The notes beneath the pieces are model-generated. The model ran no database searches and was not told the DNA's origin. It saw only the letters and a program-made list of their open reading frames with translations. A program made the position numbers and the translations under genes. Source: Ustulina deusta (taxonomy: Eukaryota > Ascomycota > Sordariomycetes > Xylariales > Xylariaceae). Taken from it: a stretch of DNA of 64,000 bases. This document shows, in pieces, positions 38,307 to 50,500 of this stretch. Location of the stretch: contig JAJNNX010000022.1 in the NCBI GenBank assembly GCA_023159155.1, positions 434,001 to 498,000 of the forward strand, read 5' to 3'. The first letter of the stretch is position 1, and the number at the start of each line of letters is the position of its first letter.

Positions 38307-38339
38307 ATGAGCATCAGCTCTGCTCAGAATGCCAGGTAA
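38307..38339 (+). promoter_or_regulatory. upstream ORF overlapping the DUF1752 start codon
   Basis: An ATG at 38307 opens a 10-codon frame (MSISSAQNAR) that ends in TAA at 38337-38339, overlapping the main ATG at 38329 in a different frame. If present in the mRNA, it would reduce initiation at the main start or make it depend on leaky scanning. Transcript start is unknown, so this is a sequence-based suggestion. Confidence 0.45.
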
Positions 38340-40133
38340 AGCAGAAGGACTGGTTCTCACTGTGGATCCGAATGTCATCCACAAGGTTGACACCAACAAT
38401 CCTCATAACCTGTTTAGCATGTGGACTGGTACGTCCGATATATATACTTATAGATCATGATGGGTTTACAACAACTAACTCGATGCTTAGTTTTCTCTAG
38501 GTGCGCCGAATCAGTAGAACAAGGGCGAAGACTGGAAAACCTCAGCTGGCGACTGTGGACAAGGGAGGCTCTATGTTGCGAGACGACCACCCAGACAAAG
38601 ACACAGAGGAGCGCTTCTACAACTTCAATGCCACCGCGAGACATTCCTGACAAGAACCGCATACCTGACGTACCGCAATTATCTGGAAGCGTTGATTCCG
38701 TCGCAGACGAGGAATCCATCGAGTTAACAACCGAATCTAATCCTGTAGAGATCCTACGACCCAATATACGACGACAAGACTCTTGTGCCAGCAGTCGAAG
38801 CAAGGGCCGAGAACGGCATATTACCTCAGATCACCTTGAAAAGATGGTCGTCACGATAATCACAGAAAAAGAGCCAAACCTTTCACCTCTGACAAATATA
38901 GTTTCTTCCATGGAAACAGATAGCGAGCATTTACAATCTTGCTCATCCGAAGTGGAGGAGACACCTACAACTCTCGCAACCGAGTCTGCTGAGTGTGTAT
39001 CATCTGCTTTAACGTCACAGACTTCGACCAACTCAGAGTCTAGTGAACCCCACGCCACAGCTGTGATTAGGGGGTTTTCGCCTTCTCAATTTCCCTCTGC
39101 GAGACCTCACGAACCGAAATCCCTACAGCCTGACATTATCCCAGAACCTCACTCTTCGCCTGCACCCAAACCAGTGCAGCCTAAGAAACAGCCCGCCAAA
39201 TTCGCGCTCGGTGGCTCTTCTGGTGATGAATCTTCGCCCAGTCTAGAGATCCGCCAACCCGTCATCCCATCCAAGAAGGGCAAGATGTTCCAACTCGGCG
39301 GTTCCTCCGGATCCACAGAAGAACAAAGTCCATCACTCAAGAGTGCACTTCATTCGGGGAAACCAAGCTCGCTTTTGGGTGCCCACAAGAAGCAAACCTC
39401 TTTTAGCAATCAAGTCACAACGCGAATAATATCGACCCCCAGCGACCAGTCTGGCAGCTACGTAGATGAGAGCGCTATTGATGACGATGACGAAGATTCT
39501 GAATGGGAAGACTCGGTCGAGGAAAGCGGCAAATCGAGCATGGATGATAGGGTCACTTTCAAGCGAGTGCCTTCCAGGCCCAATTTGACCTCTCAAAGAT
39601 CCCTTATTAGCCTCATGATTGCTAGTGAGGAGCGAACGAAAGGTCTAAGCAACTACGCCTCACATTCCACCCCAGCAATTGCGCAGCGTGCCCGCCACCT
39701 ACAAAATGCTCCAAATGGCGCGGCATCTCCAAATGATTCGGATGACAACGGATTGGAAATGACAAGAGGCCTGCGCCGCACGCCTCTGAAACCTATCACT
39801 GAGATTCCTAGGTCCAGCGCTCAGCCCATCATGACGAGGCCCGCAATCCATTCCGACCCGCATGCCGCCCTGTCTCCTAGAACTACCAGGCGGCATATGC
39901 TAGCTACGGAGTTGACAGAATCGCTTAGACGGCAACTACTCTGGGAGCGGCAACAGAAGTCTTCGACGGCTAATGCGGTGTTAAAGCGACGCCACACCTC
40001 ACACGACGTTGCGAATCTTAGGCAATACCCCGAGAGATCATACATGAAGAAGTCCGAGGATGAGGTCAACGCCAATAGTTGGAACCAATTCCTGCGAGAA
40101 GAAAATGGTGGCTACCATGCCCAAGGGTGGTGA
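38329..40133 (+). CDS. DUF1752 (AreA N-terminal-like) regulatory protein, no GATA finger
   Basis: Predicted nuclear or cytosolic regulator of 580 aa, mostly disordered. Exons are 38329-38428 and 38491-40133; the intron (GTACGT...CTAACT...CTTAG) joins LFSMWT to VFSRCAES. This creates the DUF1752/GATA_AreA signature at about residues 28-59, with LFSMW, GRRLENLSWRLW and RE as landmarks. The rest is Ser/Pro-rich with repeated FxLGGSSG motifs, which resemble the DUF3295 region that accompanies DUF1752 in fungi, an acidic run (DDDDEDSEWEDS), and a basic C-terminus with LRRQLLWERQQ. No GATA zinc finger is present, so direct DNA binding like AreA is unlikely. The family is linked by name to nitrogen or nutrient regulation; the precise role here is unknown. 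The first exon is not visible as a long frame, but its fit to the domain is strong. Confidence 0.9.
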
Positions 40134-41864
40134 AACAATGTTTACGGATATGAAACGATGCAACATCTTCAACGTGGCGGTAATCCTACCTGCCCTGTAT
40201 CCTTCCTTTCATTTCCCTCATTTGCATGGCGAAAATCTTTTGCGTTTTGTTATACCAATGCATGCATCTGGTCGGCGTTTTATACCGTTGCTTTCATAAT
40301 AAGTTATTCTACTGGCACCAACGATTGGTTCTGTCCACCTTTGGACGGGACGATTGATAACACTAATGAGCATCGCTGTGCCCTCCGCTATGGCACAACC
40401 TGTGATCGTTCAAGACGGCATGGTGACGAGCGGCGCATATGCATCCGATTCTATATCCCCTAACACGGATTGGCGTTGTAGCTCCAATGATACCATGGCC
40501 CTTATTTTGGATTTTTTTGCCCGATACCCAGGGGTAATGATTGGTTTCCTTTCACTACTGGCAAGTAGTAAGAAAGGTAAAGCTGGAGGCAGACGGATTT
40601 ATAATGTATTCTAGTAAGAAGCAGAGAGGGCAACCTGCCACGAGGCAACTTGGCCTAAAAAGCCCGAGACACAAGACGGAACGATTGATTCGTCAACCCC
40701 TGAGAGGAAAAGCGAAGAGAGAAAAGCAATGTGTCATGACCACAAAATATCAGCAGGCATTCTACAGGAGCTACAAAAAAACAATAAAATTTTCTGGTGC
40801 ACCAATTTCCATCTATTGAATAATGTAAAAACTAATGTTTCGATGGCATCGACTTGGCTTCTGGTGACTTGTGTGTATGAATCAGCTCTTTTTTTGCATT
40901 GTACCAGGGACGATTAAAATTTGACACTGGGTTCGGCTGACAAGTCGCCCACCCATGTCATGGACTAGGTATAACAGGTGGAAGCTTACCATTGCGCTGG
41001 GAATTATGACGACAAGACCAGATGACAAGAATAGAGAATTCCAACTTCGGCATTATACTCTGAGCATCGTGAAGCATGTGAAGATGGTATGGCTGTTTAT
41101 TATGTGGATGCCCTTATTTAGACTTTCCTTGTTGGCAACGTCACCTGTCATCTGCACAACAGTTGATATGCGACTATCATATACCTACCTAGTCTAGTGG
41201 AAGTCTAAATCTATCGCCCGTCTGACCAAGCCCCTTTCGCACCTACATAGTATTCTTGAGAATCGTCATTGGCGATTCAGCCCTATTTAATTGTGCTAAG
41301 TATGAAGTAGCAAGAATTGTTGAATATGTTGATCTAATGGCTCTGACCTATACTACACTACCTAGTGTTGCAGATAAGAGAAGATGACGGTCCCGTCTGA
41401 TTTTTGTCGTCGCGCTGTTAGGACAAGGTTATCTGTAAGCTCTCATCTTGTATGCAAAGATTTGGGTTGACAACCTTGAAGCATGTAAGAGGGAGTATGC
41501 ACGGCATTGGCCTAACGAATAAGCGGGCTCCGTCAACACGGGAAATAATAATGCAGTAGCAGAAGAAAAAAAAAAATCCACTGTGACGAAAGCTCGCTAG
41601 TCGTCTCAAAAATACGTAGGGTTATATAGGAAGTAGTCTAGATGGGACTTAGGTGGTAACCAAGCATGCCAGCGCGCCGTCGATGTTTGGTTCTGCTGAG
41701 CTGGCATTTATTACCTGCACCCAAGATGCTCCCTCCTTTACCAAATCTTCTCATCAATAAATCAGTGTCACCAACAAGGAATATTCACCAGTCAAGTGCC
41801 TAGTGCGAGGCAGATAAAACAGCAAGCTCAAGCCCCCAGGGACGCCTCCGTTACTTGGCTGCTG

Positions 41865-41888
41865 ATTACCTGTCAAATTACCTGTCAA
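41865..41888. repeat. perfect 12-bp tandem duplication
   Basis: ATTACCTGTCAA occurs twice head to tail in intergenic sequence. Confidence 0.85.
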
Positions 41889-42136
41889 AGGCTGGACCTA
41901 CCTAACCGGAACTTCGTCTGATGCAACGAGGGACAAGTGACCCAGTTTTGTGCAGACGCCAAAGTAACACTATAGGGCTAGCAAGTACGTCGAGAGCTTA
42001 TCGCACGCCGAGCATTTGGTCTGCCGAACTAGGTACTCGACTGCCAGCGCCCACGGTGAAAGGAGACAGACCAGCTGCCGTCGCCGTGCCTGAAAGCCAC
42101 CTACGTTTCATACGTAAGTCTGGAAGTATGCAACTG

Positions 42137-42166
42137 CATGTATGTATGTATGTATGTATATGTATG
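42137..42166. repeat. TGTA tetranucleotide microsatellite
   Basis: About six to seven copies of TGTA/GTAT, one slightly interrupted near the end. Confidence 0.9.
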
Positions 42167-42506
42167 GGCCTGGGTCAAGTGCGGTAATCGGAGAAAAAGG
42201 GGAAAGGCTCGAAAACGCACGATGAGTTGTCTACCCTCCTCTACAAGCTCGTCCTCTCCTCCTCCTCCTTGCCCCTCACCTAAGTAGATCGATCAGATGG
42301 TGGCGGGCGCGGAAGGCGACATGTGCGCGAGACATGTGTTAGGTAGGTATTTTGGTGACGATTACCGAACGCTGCTCCTCTATCATCCCCTCACCGCCTT
42401 TCTGCTACCTCCCGCTTTGATTCTGGCTTGTCTTAAAGCGTGTGGTTGGTAAATTAACTCCAACCGAGCGTGACACTCCTCCACGCCAAGGAGGGAGCAG
42501 AGGGGG

Positions 42507-42558
42507 AAAAAAAAAAAAAAAAAAAAGTGGCACGGAAGGGGGGGGGGGGGGGGGGGGG
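42507..42558. repeat. A20 followed by G21 homopolymer pair
   Basis: A run of 20 A (42507-42526), an 11-nt spacer, then a run of 21 G (42538-42558). Long G runs are rare in fungal DNA and error-prone in sequencing, so exact lengths should be treated with care. Open frames across it are artefacts of the homopolymers. Confidence 0.9.
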
Positions 42559-44729
42559 AGGAAAAGAATCCTGGAAATCCCTACGAATATTCATATTGGT
42601 ATTGACAGCAGTGTCCGTTTCGGGTACTTGCTCTCCTTTCACCGTAGGGGTGTGTCCACTCGCTACCAATACCTACCTACCTATGCCTATGATGTGCGTG
42701 CATAGACGTCGTGATCACGCCTTGCAGTCTGCTTTGACGTGTTTGCCACTAAAGTGTTGGGGAACCACACAGATTATGCATGGCGGGGCTCCCGTGATAC
42801 CTACATCAGGCAGCGAGGGGAACGGGTGGGATAGATAGATAGAGAGCAAGCAATAGTACAAGTTGGTTCCTATATCTGAGGATATAGGAAAGCCACTTTG
42901 CAGTCAGCTGGTTCAGATATTTACTCTCAACCATGTCACGCATAGATTGGCTCAAGTATGATGATATTAAATAAGTTACTATTGATATTCCCAAAACGGA
43001 CCCGCTCAGCTCTGATGAAAACAATGTCAATGCCCCGCGTTTTGTGGCGTTAAGTGCTGACACCTTTGCGGTTGTGGCTTGAAAGGCGCCGGGGTAATAG
43101 CGCGCTCTAACAATTCGGTTAAAGGAGTATTTCGTAGTAATATTACATTATGGCTAGCGTAGCGTATAGTAGTCATGCTGAGAAAAAAGCTGTTTATGCT
43201 AAGATAAATCGGGTTCCGTTGCGCAGAGGGGAATGACTAAAAATATTGTCCTAAAAGATTTGCTCTTGTTTAAGATTGTTCCTCATTTTGACTTGCCAGC
43301 CTAGTCTACACTACTGTTACCTAAGCTATGGGTACTTGTTCAGAGGAGAGAGTATAGAGAATTGTGCAAATCCTATCAGTGCCAGCATGTATCGGTTGCT
43401 CTCTTTTTCTCCTGCCAGTCAGTTTCAACAGGAGTCGGCCCTACTCCGAGGTTTCCCCTCAATGTAGCACACCCCAACTTAGCAATTACTTCATCTTAAA
43501 CATTTTTATATTACTCTTTGGTAGATTACCTCGGCATTTACTTAGAACAGAAACCTTTTTCGCCTAACCTAGTGGTAAATTGCGTTAAACAAATTTATCG
43601 TTCTGGGCTGCGTACCCTAGCTTCCCTGCTGTGTGGTAATCCACCAACTTGCAGGGATTCACATGTTTTGCATTCTAATCCCTGCGGCCCACATGGTTCT
43701 AGCGTGCTTCCAGAAGAAGTCATTTTCCTCTGTGGGGCGATTGCACCGATTGTGGCTGGGGTAGCATCAGAACGCTCGAGCCACTATTTCCAATTTCGTA
43801 CACTGTTTCGCCATTTCGGGACAAACCGGCATCCAGGCAGTTAAGCGGATTGTGCTAGACATGACATATTCCAACAACGCAAGGTTCATTAGTCTTGTGA
43901 TGATCATGTTTTGTAGGATCGCCACTCGTGAGGGTAAATATGATGCGGCTCCGACAGAACAATCCCGTAGAACTCTTCGGGCCTTCTAGTGGAGTGTAGA
44001 CTCCAGGCCCGGAATTGTGGATCGAAGACCCTGACAGGGGCCTTTTAGGCTTCTCACGAGGTGGATATTAATTGCTATACTGTATACTTCAGCAGTATTA
44101 TACTTATATTGCCGGGATTGCTATATTCACAATTACGGCACCATTCGGGTCGGCAACTTCGCAGGCAACGTAATCACTGACCTAGCAGCCTAATAAGAAT
44201 AAGTATTCAAATGCCCGGTCGCTGTTTCATGCGAGATATCTCTTGCGCCATGAAGTAAGGGAAATGCGAGGGCCACGACCGGGCTGCCTCCCAGCCAAGC
44301 CAGTGTTCGTTACAAAGGCCTAGTGTATATTGAGGGTCTAACGTTTCCGGCATTAACCTATCCGTCAAGGTTGTGTAATTCAAGTTGATTATCCACATGA
44401 CTCTCTCAGCCATCTCCTATGTAGTACCTCACCTCCAGGCTACCTATTTGTACCTGTTCTTTCTCCAAGACGGACCGTTTTCCTCTTTCGGCGAGAATAT
44501 CGCCGACCACGTGGAGCCTGGAGCCCGAGCTCTCTGTTCGCCTTTATGGTACCTACATTGTATGTAGTGTATGATTATGATCTCCCAGGTACCTCTAGGC
44601 GTGGAGCATGGCGCAACCTCGGCCCTGGCTCCAGAAAACATGTGCACACGTAAGATGGAATATGCATATGCGTATAGCCCCGATAAATCGCTAGAGTTCG
44701 TTGAGTTCGCCTTCTAAAGAGTCTACACA

Positions 44730-45130
44730 TAAACTGAGGGTAGCCCACCCCTGTTGACCTGAGGGTACCCGTGCTTTTTTTAAGTACTAGTGCTCCACAG
44801 AGTACTTTTCGCACAATCGATTAGAGATGCACGTTTAAATACATATAATGTTTATAGCTAAGTTAATACATATAATATATTTTATACAACAAGTGAAAGA
44901 AAATACTGTAAAGTAAGTTGTTATTTTTAAAAAAGGAAAAAGTAAATATATATAATTATAAGTAAGTTTGTATAAGAATAAATATGCAAATATAAAATTT
45001 TATACAAATTATGTAAATTATAAATATATATTTAAAGGTAATATTCTAATCGATTGTATGAAAAGTACTCTGGTACATAAAAAAAGCACGGGTACCCTCA
45101 GGTCAACAGGGGTGGGCTACCCTCAGTTTA
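44730..45130. mobile_element. MITE with 51-bp perfect TIRs and TA target duplication
   Basis: The sequence 44732-44782 is the exact reverse complement of 45078-45128, beginning AACTGAGGGTAGCCCACCCC at each outer end. Further inward the arms stay related (a shared AGAGTACTTTTC..ACAATCGATTAGA block), with a short insertion in the left arm. TA dinucleotides flank both ends, the target duplication of Tc1/mariner-type transposition. The roughly 250-bp centre is extremely AT-rich and has no open frame, so the element is non-autonomous. Perfect TIRs imply recent movement compared with the degraded surroundings. Class assignment rests on the TA duplication only. Confidence 0.85.
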
Positions 45131-47039
45131 TCTGATTACTCCTGGTCGCGAGGGCGGGCGAAAGGGACTCGCGTCAGACCGCCAGTCGTTTTACGCCCTG
45201 CAGCTTGCTGACGGTGCCTCCACCACTCACTGTTACTATAGTACTTATACATCGAGCGGTAAGTACCAGTAGTATACATATATGTATATACTTGCAATTC
45301 AGCGTTCCCAGACTTCGCGCCGGCTCGTCATTACAGTAGCAGGCGACTGACCTCGTGAATGCGCCTCATCCGACCGCGGATAAAACCCGGTCAGACTGGC
45401 GTCGTATCCGTCTGACAACATAATCCTCCTCATTTGCTATTGGATCATGTGCACGGCGAGTCGCTACATCCTATCTGCAAGGCAAACGAACTGATTGGCC
45501 CCGTGAAGAACACACGGGGTTTGCTCACAAGTAGCCGCCAGAAGCGACATTATTATGCCAGCTGCTGGACAGCAGATATCACGTCCGAGTCACGTAAGCC
45601 GGGCACTGCTTCATAAAATCGAACATGCGTTCGTGATACCCTTCCGTGATAACAAGCTTAGCTTGCGACACGATCGCAAGGCCTTACAGCGGGAAATGGA
45701 AGAAACCAGAAAAATATATTAAGAAATGAATTATTGATATTCTGGTAATTGATCTTGAAGATGCTGTGGGGAATTATTCGCTGTATTACATCATCCAGAC
45801 AACCATCTCCAAGGAGACAACTCGCTAGGGCTCAGTCGTACGCATAGGTACTGTAGTGTACACTATAGTAGCGCCCAATTTCTGGGATACAGGGTACTAC
45901 TCGCATAAGCCACCCGCAGCAGGTTCTAAACTATCTGCGAGGGGCTTATTGATTGCGCATGACGCGTTCGCGTAAAGTGGCTTTTACGACAACGTTCTGG
46001 ATCTAAGAATACCTGCCTGTCCGATGTATTAGGTCTCAGAGATTGATTCGGGCGGCCGAGGACAAAGCTAAGCGAGCCGGGGAGAGAACCAGAGGTAGAA
46101 CCCCAGCCATTGAATAATAGGAACGCGATGCGAGACGAAAAACATGTGATCACCAACCGAGTAAGTATGCCTATTATCTAGACAGCGCACAATGGAGCGG
46201 TGGGAAAGCTCCCGACGGCGAGGGACAAGTTGCCATCCACGGTCTAACCTCCGGTTCTCCGCAGCGGTAAGGCTCCGAACGGGTAACCACCAGGAAGTAC
46301 CTCACCGCGATCTCGGGGAGGCTGATCGACAAGAGGCGGTCCCAAGGCAATGGAGCTGAGGCGCGCGTGGAGGAATTGTCCGATCACATGCGTTCTGCTA
46401 CAAAGGTTCTGCTTTACGGTATGTATGCAGGTATACAACCTTTGGTCTGTGACACGCAAGCTACCATACGAAAAGATGCGGAATAGACAGCGACACTGTT
46501 TTGACATTGTTTCATGAGAGTTTCCGTCCCGCACGGGCAGTGCTCCATAGATCCCGATCGTTAGACAAATTAGGTAAAAATAGCCATAGTTTTGGCCATG
46601 GCTATTCTTAACATGGCCCCGCGGGGGACCTGCACTAACCTGGACGCATTCCTGACATTCCCTTAATCAACATGCTGCCGGATTTTGTGTAGATACTAAA
46701 TGTATATCGTGTTGATGACGCTTACACTACACGTCCTCGTATGATCCCTCAATGCAAATCCGATGATAGACTGAAGATACAAGGACCTAGGTATTCGAAC
46801 TTATTCATGCCCGTAACAATACTTCTTCCATAGGTATACACATCAGTCCAGTCTTCTGGGGAGATGATACATGAAATGCTAGGTGTGGCTTGCGACTTTT
46901 GAACGCCTAAACCTAAACAGGGAGTTACGTACAAAACGCCCATTTTCAGTATACCAACGAACAACTCAGGCCCTAAAGATCCCCCCAAAAAGAAAAAAAA
47001 AACGACGAGAAAGTAAATCCTTCCAACATACAACATCAA

Positions 47040-47576
47040 TCAACTCTCCTCGATCCGCTTAGCTTCCTCCTCGGCCTCCCGATCAATCTCGGAGACTTCA
47101 TCTTTCGTGAAGACCTCGGTAAACTTCACCCAAGGCCCGTGGACAATTCCAGTTCCAGCACCAATGAGGATACCAAGCCCCGTGGTCGGTATGGCGACGA
47201 GGCCGCCGACGAGGGATCCCACCGTCATGCCCAAGCCGGCGGCGATGCCGGCCCCGATGCCGGCCCCCGCGGCGCCCCCTTGCAGCCATCCGGACTCGAG
47301 GCGGCGCGCCGTCTTGAGCAGCTTCGTCGCCTTCTTGTCGATCTCGCGGGCTTTGAACTGGAGGTCCTCGGCGAGCTGCGGATCGTTCTCGGCCACCTCC
47401 TCTGCTCGTCGATGTAGGTTCATAGACTCTTCCTGGAGCCCCTTCGACTCCTCTATCTTCTGGGTGATTTCTTGTAGCAGCTTCTCCTTCGTCGCGGGCC
47501 ACTTGTTCGCCTGGGCATCGCCTTTCCCTCCGTGGGCATCACCCTCGGACGTGGGGGCTTCTTTGGGCATCGCCAT
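47040..47576 (-). CDS. orphan protein with coiled coil and glycine zipper
   Basis: Single-exon frame of 178 aa from ATG 47576 in a strong context (ACAGCCATGGCG); the open frame extends to a GTG at 47603. Residues about 27-93 are charged and helical, likely coiled coil. Residues about 99-148 are a Gly/Ala-rich hydrophobic segment with repeated GxxxG spacing (GAGIGAGIAAGLG, GILIGAGTG), which could form one or two membrane-inserted helices. The last 30 residues are strongly acidic. I do not recognise a named family; glycine-zipper segments of this kind appear in fungal proteins tied to membranes. The high GC of the frame, unlike its flanks, and the ordered layout argue that it is a real gene. 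Frames on the opposite strand (47107-47622) are shadows of this composition. Confidence 0.75.
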   Translation of the reverse strand: MAMPKEAPTSEGDAHGGKGDAQANKWPATKEKLLQEITQKIEESKGLQEESMNLHRRAEEVAENDPQLAEDLQFKAREIDKKATKLLKTARRLESGWLQGGAAGAGIGAGIAAGLGMTVGSLVGGLVAIPTTGLGILIGAGTGIVHGPWVKFTEVFTKDEVSEIDREAEEEAKRIEES

Positions 47577-50500
47577 GGCTGTTTCGCTACTCAGCTCGGA
47601 CACTCGATTCAGAGTTTGCTAGCCTGGCTAGATCGTTGATTTGGCTGTGCCTGTGGGACTTTCGTGCACGGGATCAATATTTGTTCAGTGACTATGATGA
47701 CGTAATTGAGGGCTGCATGGACGTAGACAATATTCCTTGTCCCCAATATCTCATATGATATATTCTTGGCTGTTTAGCACTTCAGCCCCCAAGTTCGACT
47801 ATGCTACGTCTATCCAAGATTCTTGTCATCATGGTACGGTGGCTTGAACGTGCAGCCCATGATGTCTTTTTTCTTCCCGTACCTAATCTGGAGAGTGTGA
47901 GAGCCAAGCTCGCGGGTAAGGTGGGGTTGTGTTCTTCCAAGGAACCTAGTCAAAATGACGTCGCCGCGACCTCAGCTGAGAGCGAAATATGACCGGTAAT
48001 AGCGCCAATTGGCCACAAAGCATTCCCATATTGTGTAACCCCATCTCGATCTACTAGTAGCATCCTTCTCCTTGGATATTGGATAGTGCCAAGTCTACTC
48101 TGCTACTTACGACTCGCTTATAGGCTCCGTACTGGGCGACGCGACACGGCATACTGTTCAGGATGGTGGGTGAGGCATATCTTCAAGCATCCATCTGACT
48201 GGAGCTGAAGCTGCGCGGGGATGCAACGCGCCGGGAAGGCGCGGGAAGATCAGATGCGACAAGACTGCTCGGCGATAAATTTCTTCTCTTTTCTTGAAGG
48301 CTGACGAAGTGTTAACTAGTACAACAGGGATGTGCACATGGCTCCCCCGTCAGGTCTGTTTGGCTGGACTAGTCTTCGTAGTGCAAATCGAAAGGGACAA
48401 CTACCCACAACTAGGTAGATAGGGCTTTCATTCGCATGTGCGTCTCGAAGCAACAGCCGGAGAATGACTGGTTTGGTTACCTGCCTACCAGGCATAAATG
48501 CAAGAAACGTTGAAGTTGAGGACGACTCTTGCCGAGATTGGTTCATTCGTCAATCTCATCCCCAGATCTGCAATGCGGGTTCCCTGTGCAGATGGTATGG
48601 TAACATCGTTGAATTTGGCCCGAGACTATCGCATCGTGATATGGGTCTCTTGTGGTGTAGTATAGATAATATAGACAATCGCCGGGTAGGGTTAGGTACA
48701 TTGCCGAGGGGCTCGTATACCGGTATACTAGCCTCCCTTACTGCGTAGACGAATCACCACCATCTCATTTATCAGTAAAGGCGGTATTCTACCGCGTTAC
48801 GAGCGGTCCATGATCAGAATTGCCGTAACCTATCATCATTGGTGTACTGTATATACATTTATGTTTCGTGTTGTCCTCCCGCAAAAGAGTCGGACCTTTG
48901 CAATACTGCCTTTTTTGGACCGTTCCGGTCGAAAGGAGTTCAATCATGCCTATTAGCATCGCAGGTGTTCGGTTAAGTGTTAACATTTTCTCATCCTTGT
49001 AGTAAATCTCACAGATTTTCCCACTAATTTAGTTGCTAAGATAGTTGGTCTGCAAAAAAAAGCAATACAACGATTCTCGGTATCTTATTATTTACCGCAA
49101 TTTCATCCATACCCTGTTATCAGAATTCTAGAAAACATGATCTAGTTCCGTAGCGTCCCGGAGCACCTGGCATGCTTCCGCCTCCGCCTCCGTCTACTCA
49201 ATTGCATCATCTAAATCGCGATTATCTTTACTTCATGCAGGAAAGATGCCAAGGCTGTCAAACGCCGCGCAGTTCGCAGGCTACACTACTATAGCGTCCA
49301 CTAAATAGTGTGCGCGTGAAACTGCCAGGGGCTGCCAATTTAAGGAGTTCAGGGTCCTGCCGGGTGAGCTTCCGGTGCACATGACTCACGGGATTTTTCC
49401 AGATCTAGCACTAACCCCTGTAGTCCCTGATTACTACGAGGTTTTCTATTCCGAATTGGTGCTTCATCAGAGTACCTTAAGCTCGACGGTACCTATACAC
49501 GTGGGTTCTGGCATTCTGCACTACGTGATAAGCTTGGACGCTAGGATAAGCCACCGCTTCGATAACAGGGACTCATTAAATATGATGGTTAGGTAGTGTG
49601 GTGTCTACACTACGACGACGGCTAAATAATTTTTTCATAAGTAACAAAATAAGCCTGACAGGGGATGAGGATAAAATAATAATAATAATAAATTATTTAT
49701 CGATTTATTTTTTTACCGCTTCGTGATGAGCACATGAACAGTTTAGTCACGTCCTAATCCTATTATTAGTAGAGAGATACGTGTATATCATTTGCACATC
49801 GTAAAGGTAGAGTACACCACATTTCAATTCCCAATCTAGAATTTGTTGTGCCCTTTCAAAGGTGCTGGCGATTGTCAAACATCTAAAGCATCGTACGGAA
49901 GCTGTTCTGCAGAGAATTGTGATCCATCGATATCAGACAAATGGCAGACAAGTCCTGCACTGCAAAAGACAGCTGCGTCTACAATAGGACACAGGCCTCT
50001 CCTCCAGTACAACAGCAACGTGGGGAATGAAGTGTCCCTGGCAGGCCCCGCTAACCGGAGTATCCAAGAGCGCCTTAAGGTAGCTTAGACACTAAGACTG
50101 CGTGTGGCATCCCGCGGAGACGGTGTATCTCACGATGCCGTTTTTGGAGTTGCAGGATGCACTGGTGACCTCAGGGTGTTGACATGGGATGAGGGATCAG
50201 TGGGTCTAAGTCCCTACGCAAATCAATGCATGGAATTGTTCTAATCCTTCTAGCGTGTTTTGTCCCTTGATGATTCCTGTGTGCAGCGCACTCTATTCGA
50301 CTTGCACCTTTCTTTGTCGGCGAACTCCATACATTTATATTGTGAACAAGTTATATTCGGGAACTACTATGTACATAGTAGCCAATGGCGAGGGCGACGA
50401 GATGACGTGGCTGATCCCATATTCTGGGTTGCCAGATCATCGTCAACGGGCAAACTTCATTGTAACCACTAAACAGGTTTTTCTTAATGATAAGTTTTGA

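Larger units (their letters stand above)
16205..38328. other. 22-kb stretch without a recognisable gene
   Basis: No open frame exceeds about 172 codons, none matches a family I know, and overlapping frames on both strands are common, as in non-coding DNA. AT-rich patches occur (for example 16620-16780, 17860-18070 and 27400-27500), mixed with ordinary-composition sequence. No tRNA, rRNA, CRISPR-like array or intact transposon was found. A TACC/GGTA-rich tract lies at 37440-37510 and a pyrimidine-rich leader-like segment at 37780-38330 just before the next gene. Old, strongly diverged repeats are the likeliest content, but I could not identify any family. Confidence 0.5.
40134..47039. other. 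6.9-kb gene-free region with simple repeats and a MITE
   Basis: No gene is supported. Contents are a likely 3' region of the DUF1752 gene, a 12-bp tandem duplication, a TGTA microsatellite, a homopolymer A/G tract and a 397-bp MITE, each listed separately. A small hairpin occurs at 46579-46606 (AATAGCCAT pairing with ATGGCTATT). Short open frames (such as 43518-43844) resemble nothing I recognise. Confidence 0.5.

Noticed and set aside
46579..46606. Hairpin AATAGCCAT/ATGGCTATT
   Set aside because: A 9-bp stem with a 10-nt loop in intergenic DNA is compatible with chance, and no neighbouring gene makes use of it.
47107..47622. 171-codon plus-strand frame opposite the glycine-zipper gene
   Set aside because: Shadow of the GC-rich minus-strand frame; Pro/Ser-rich low-complexity product.
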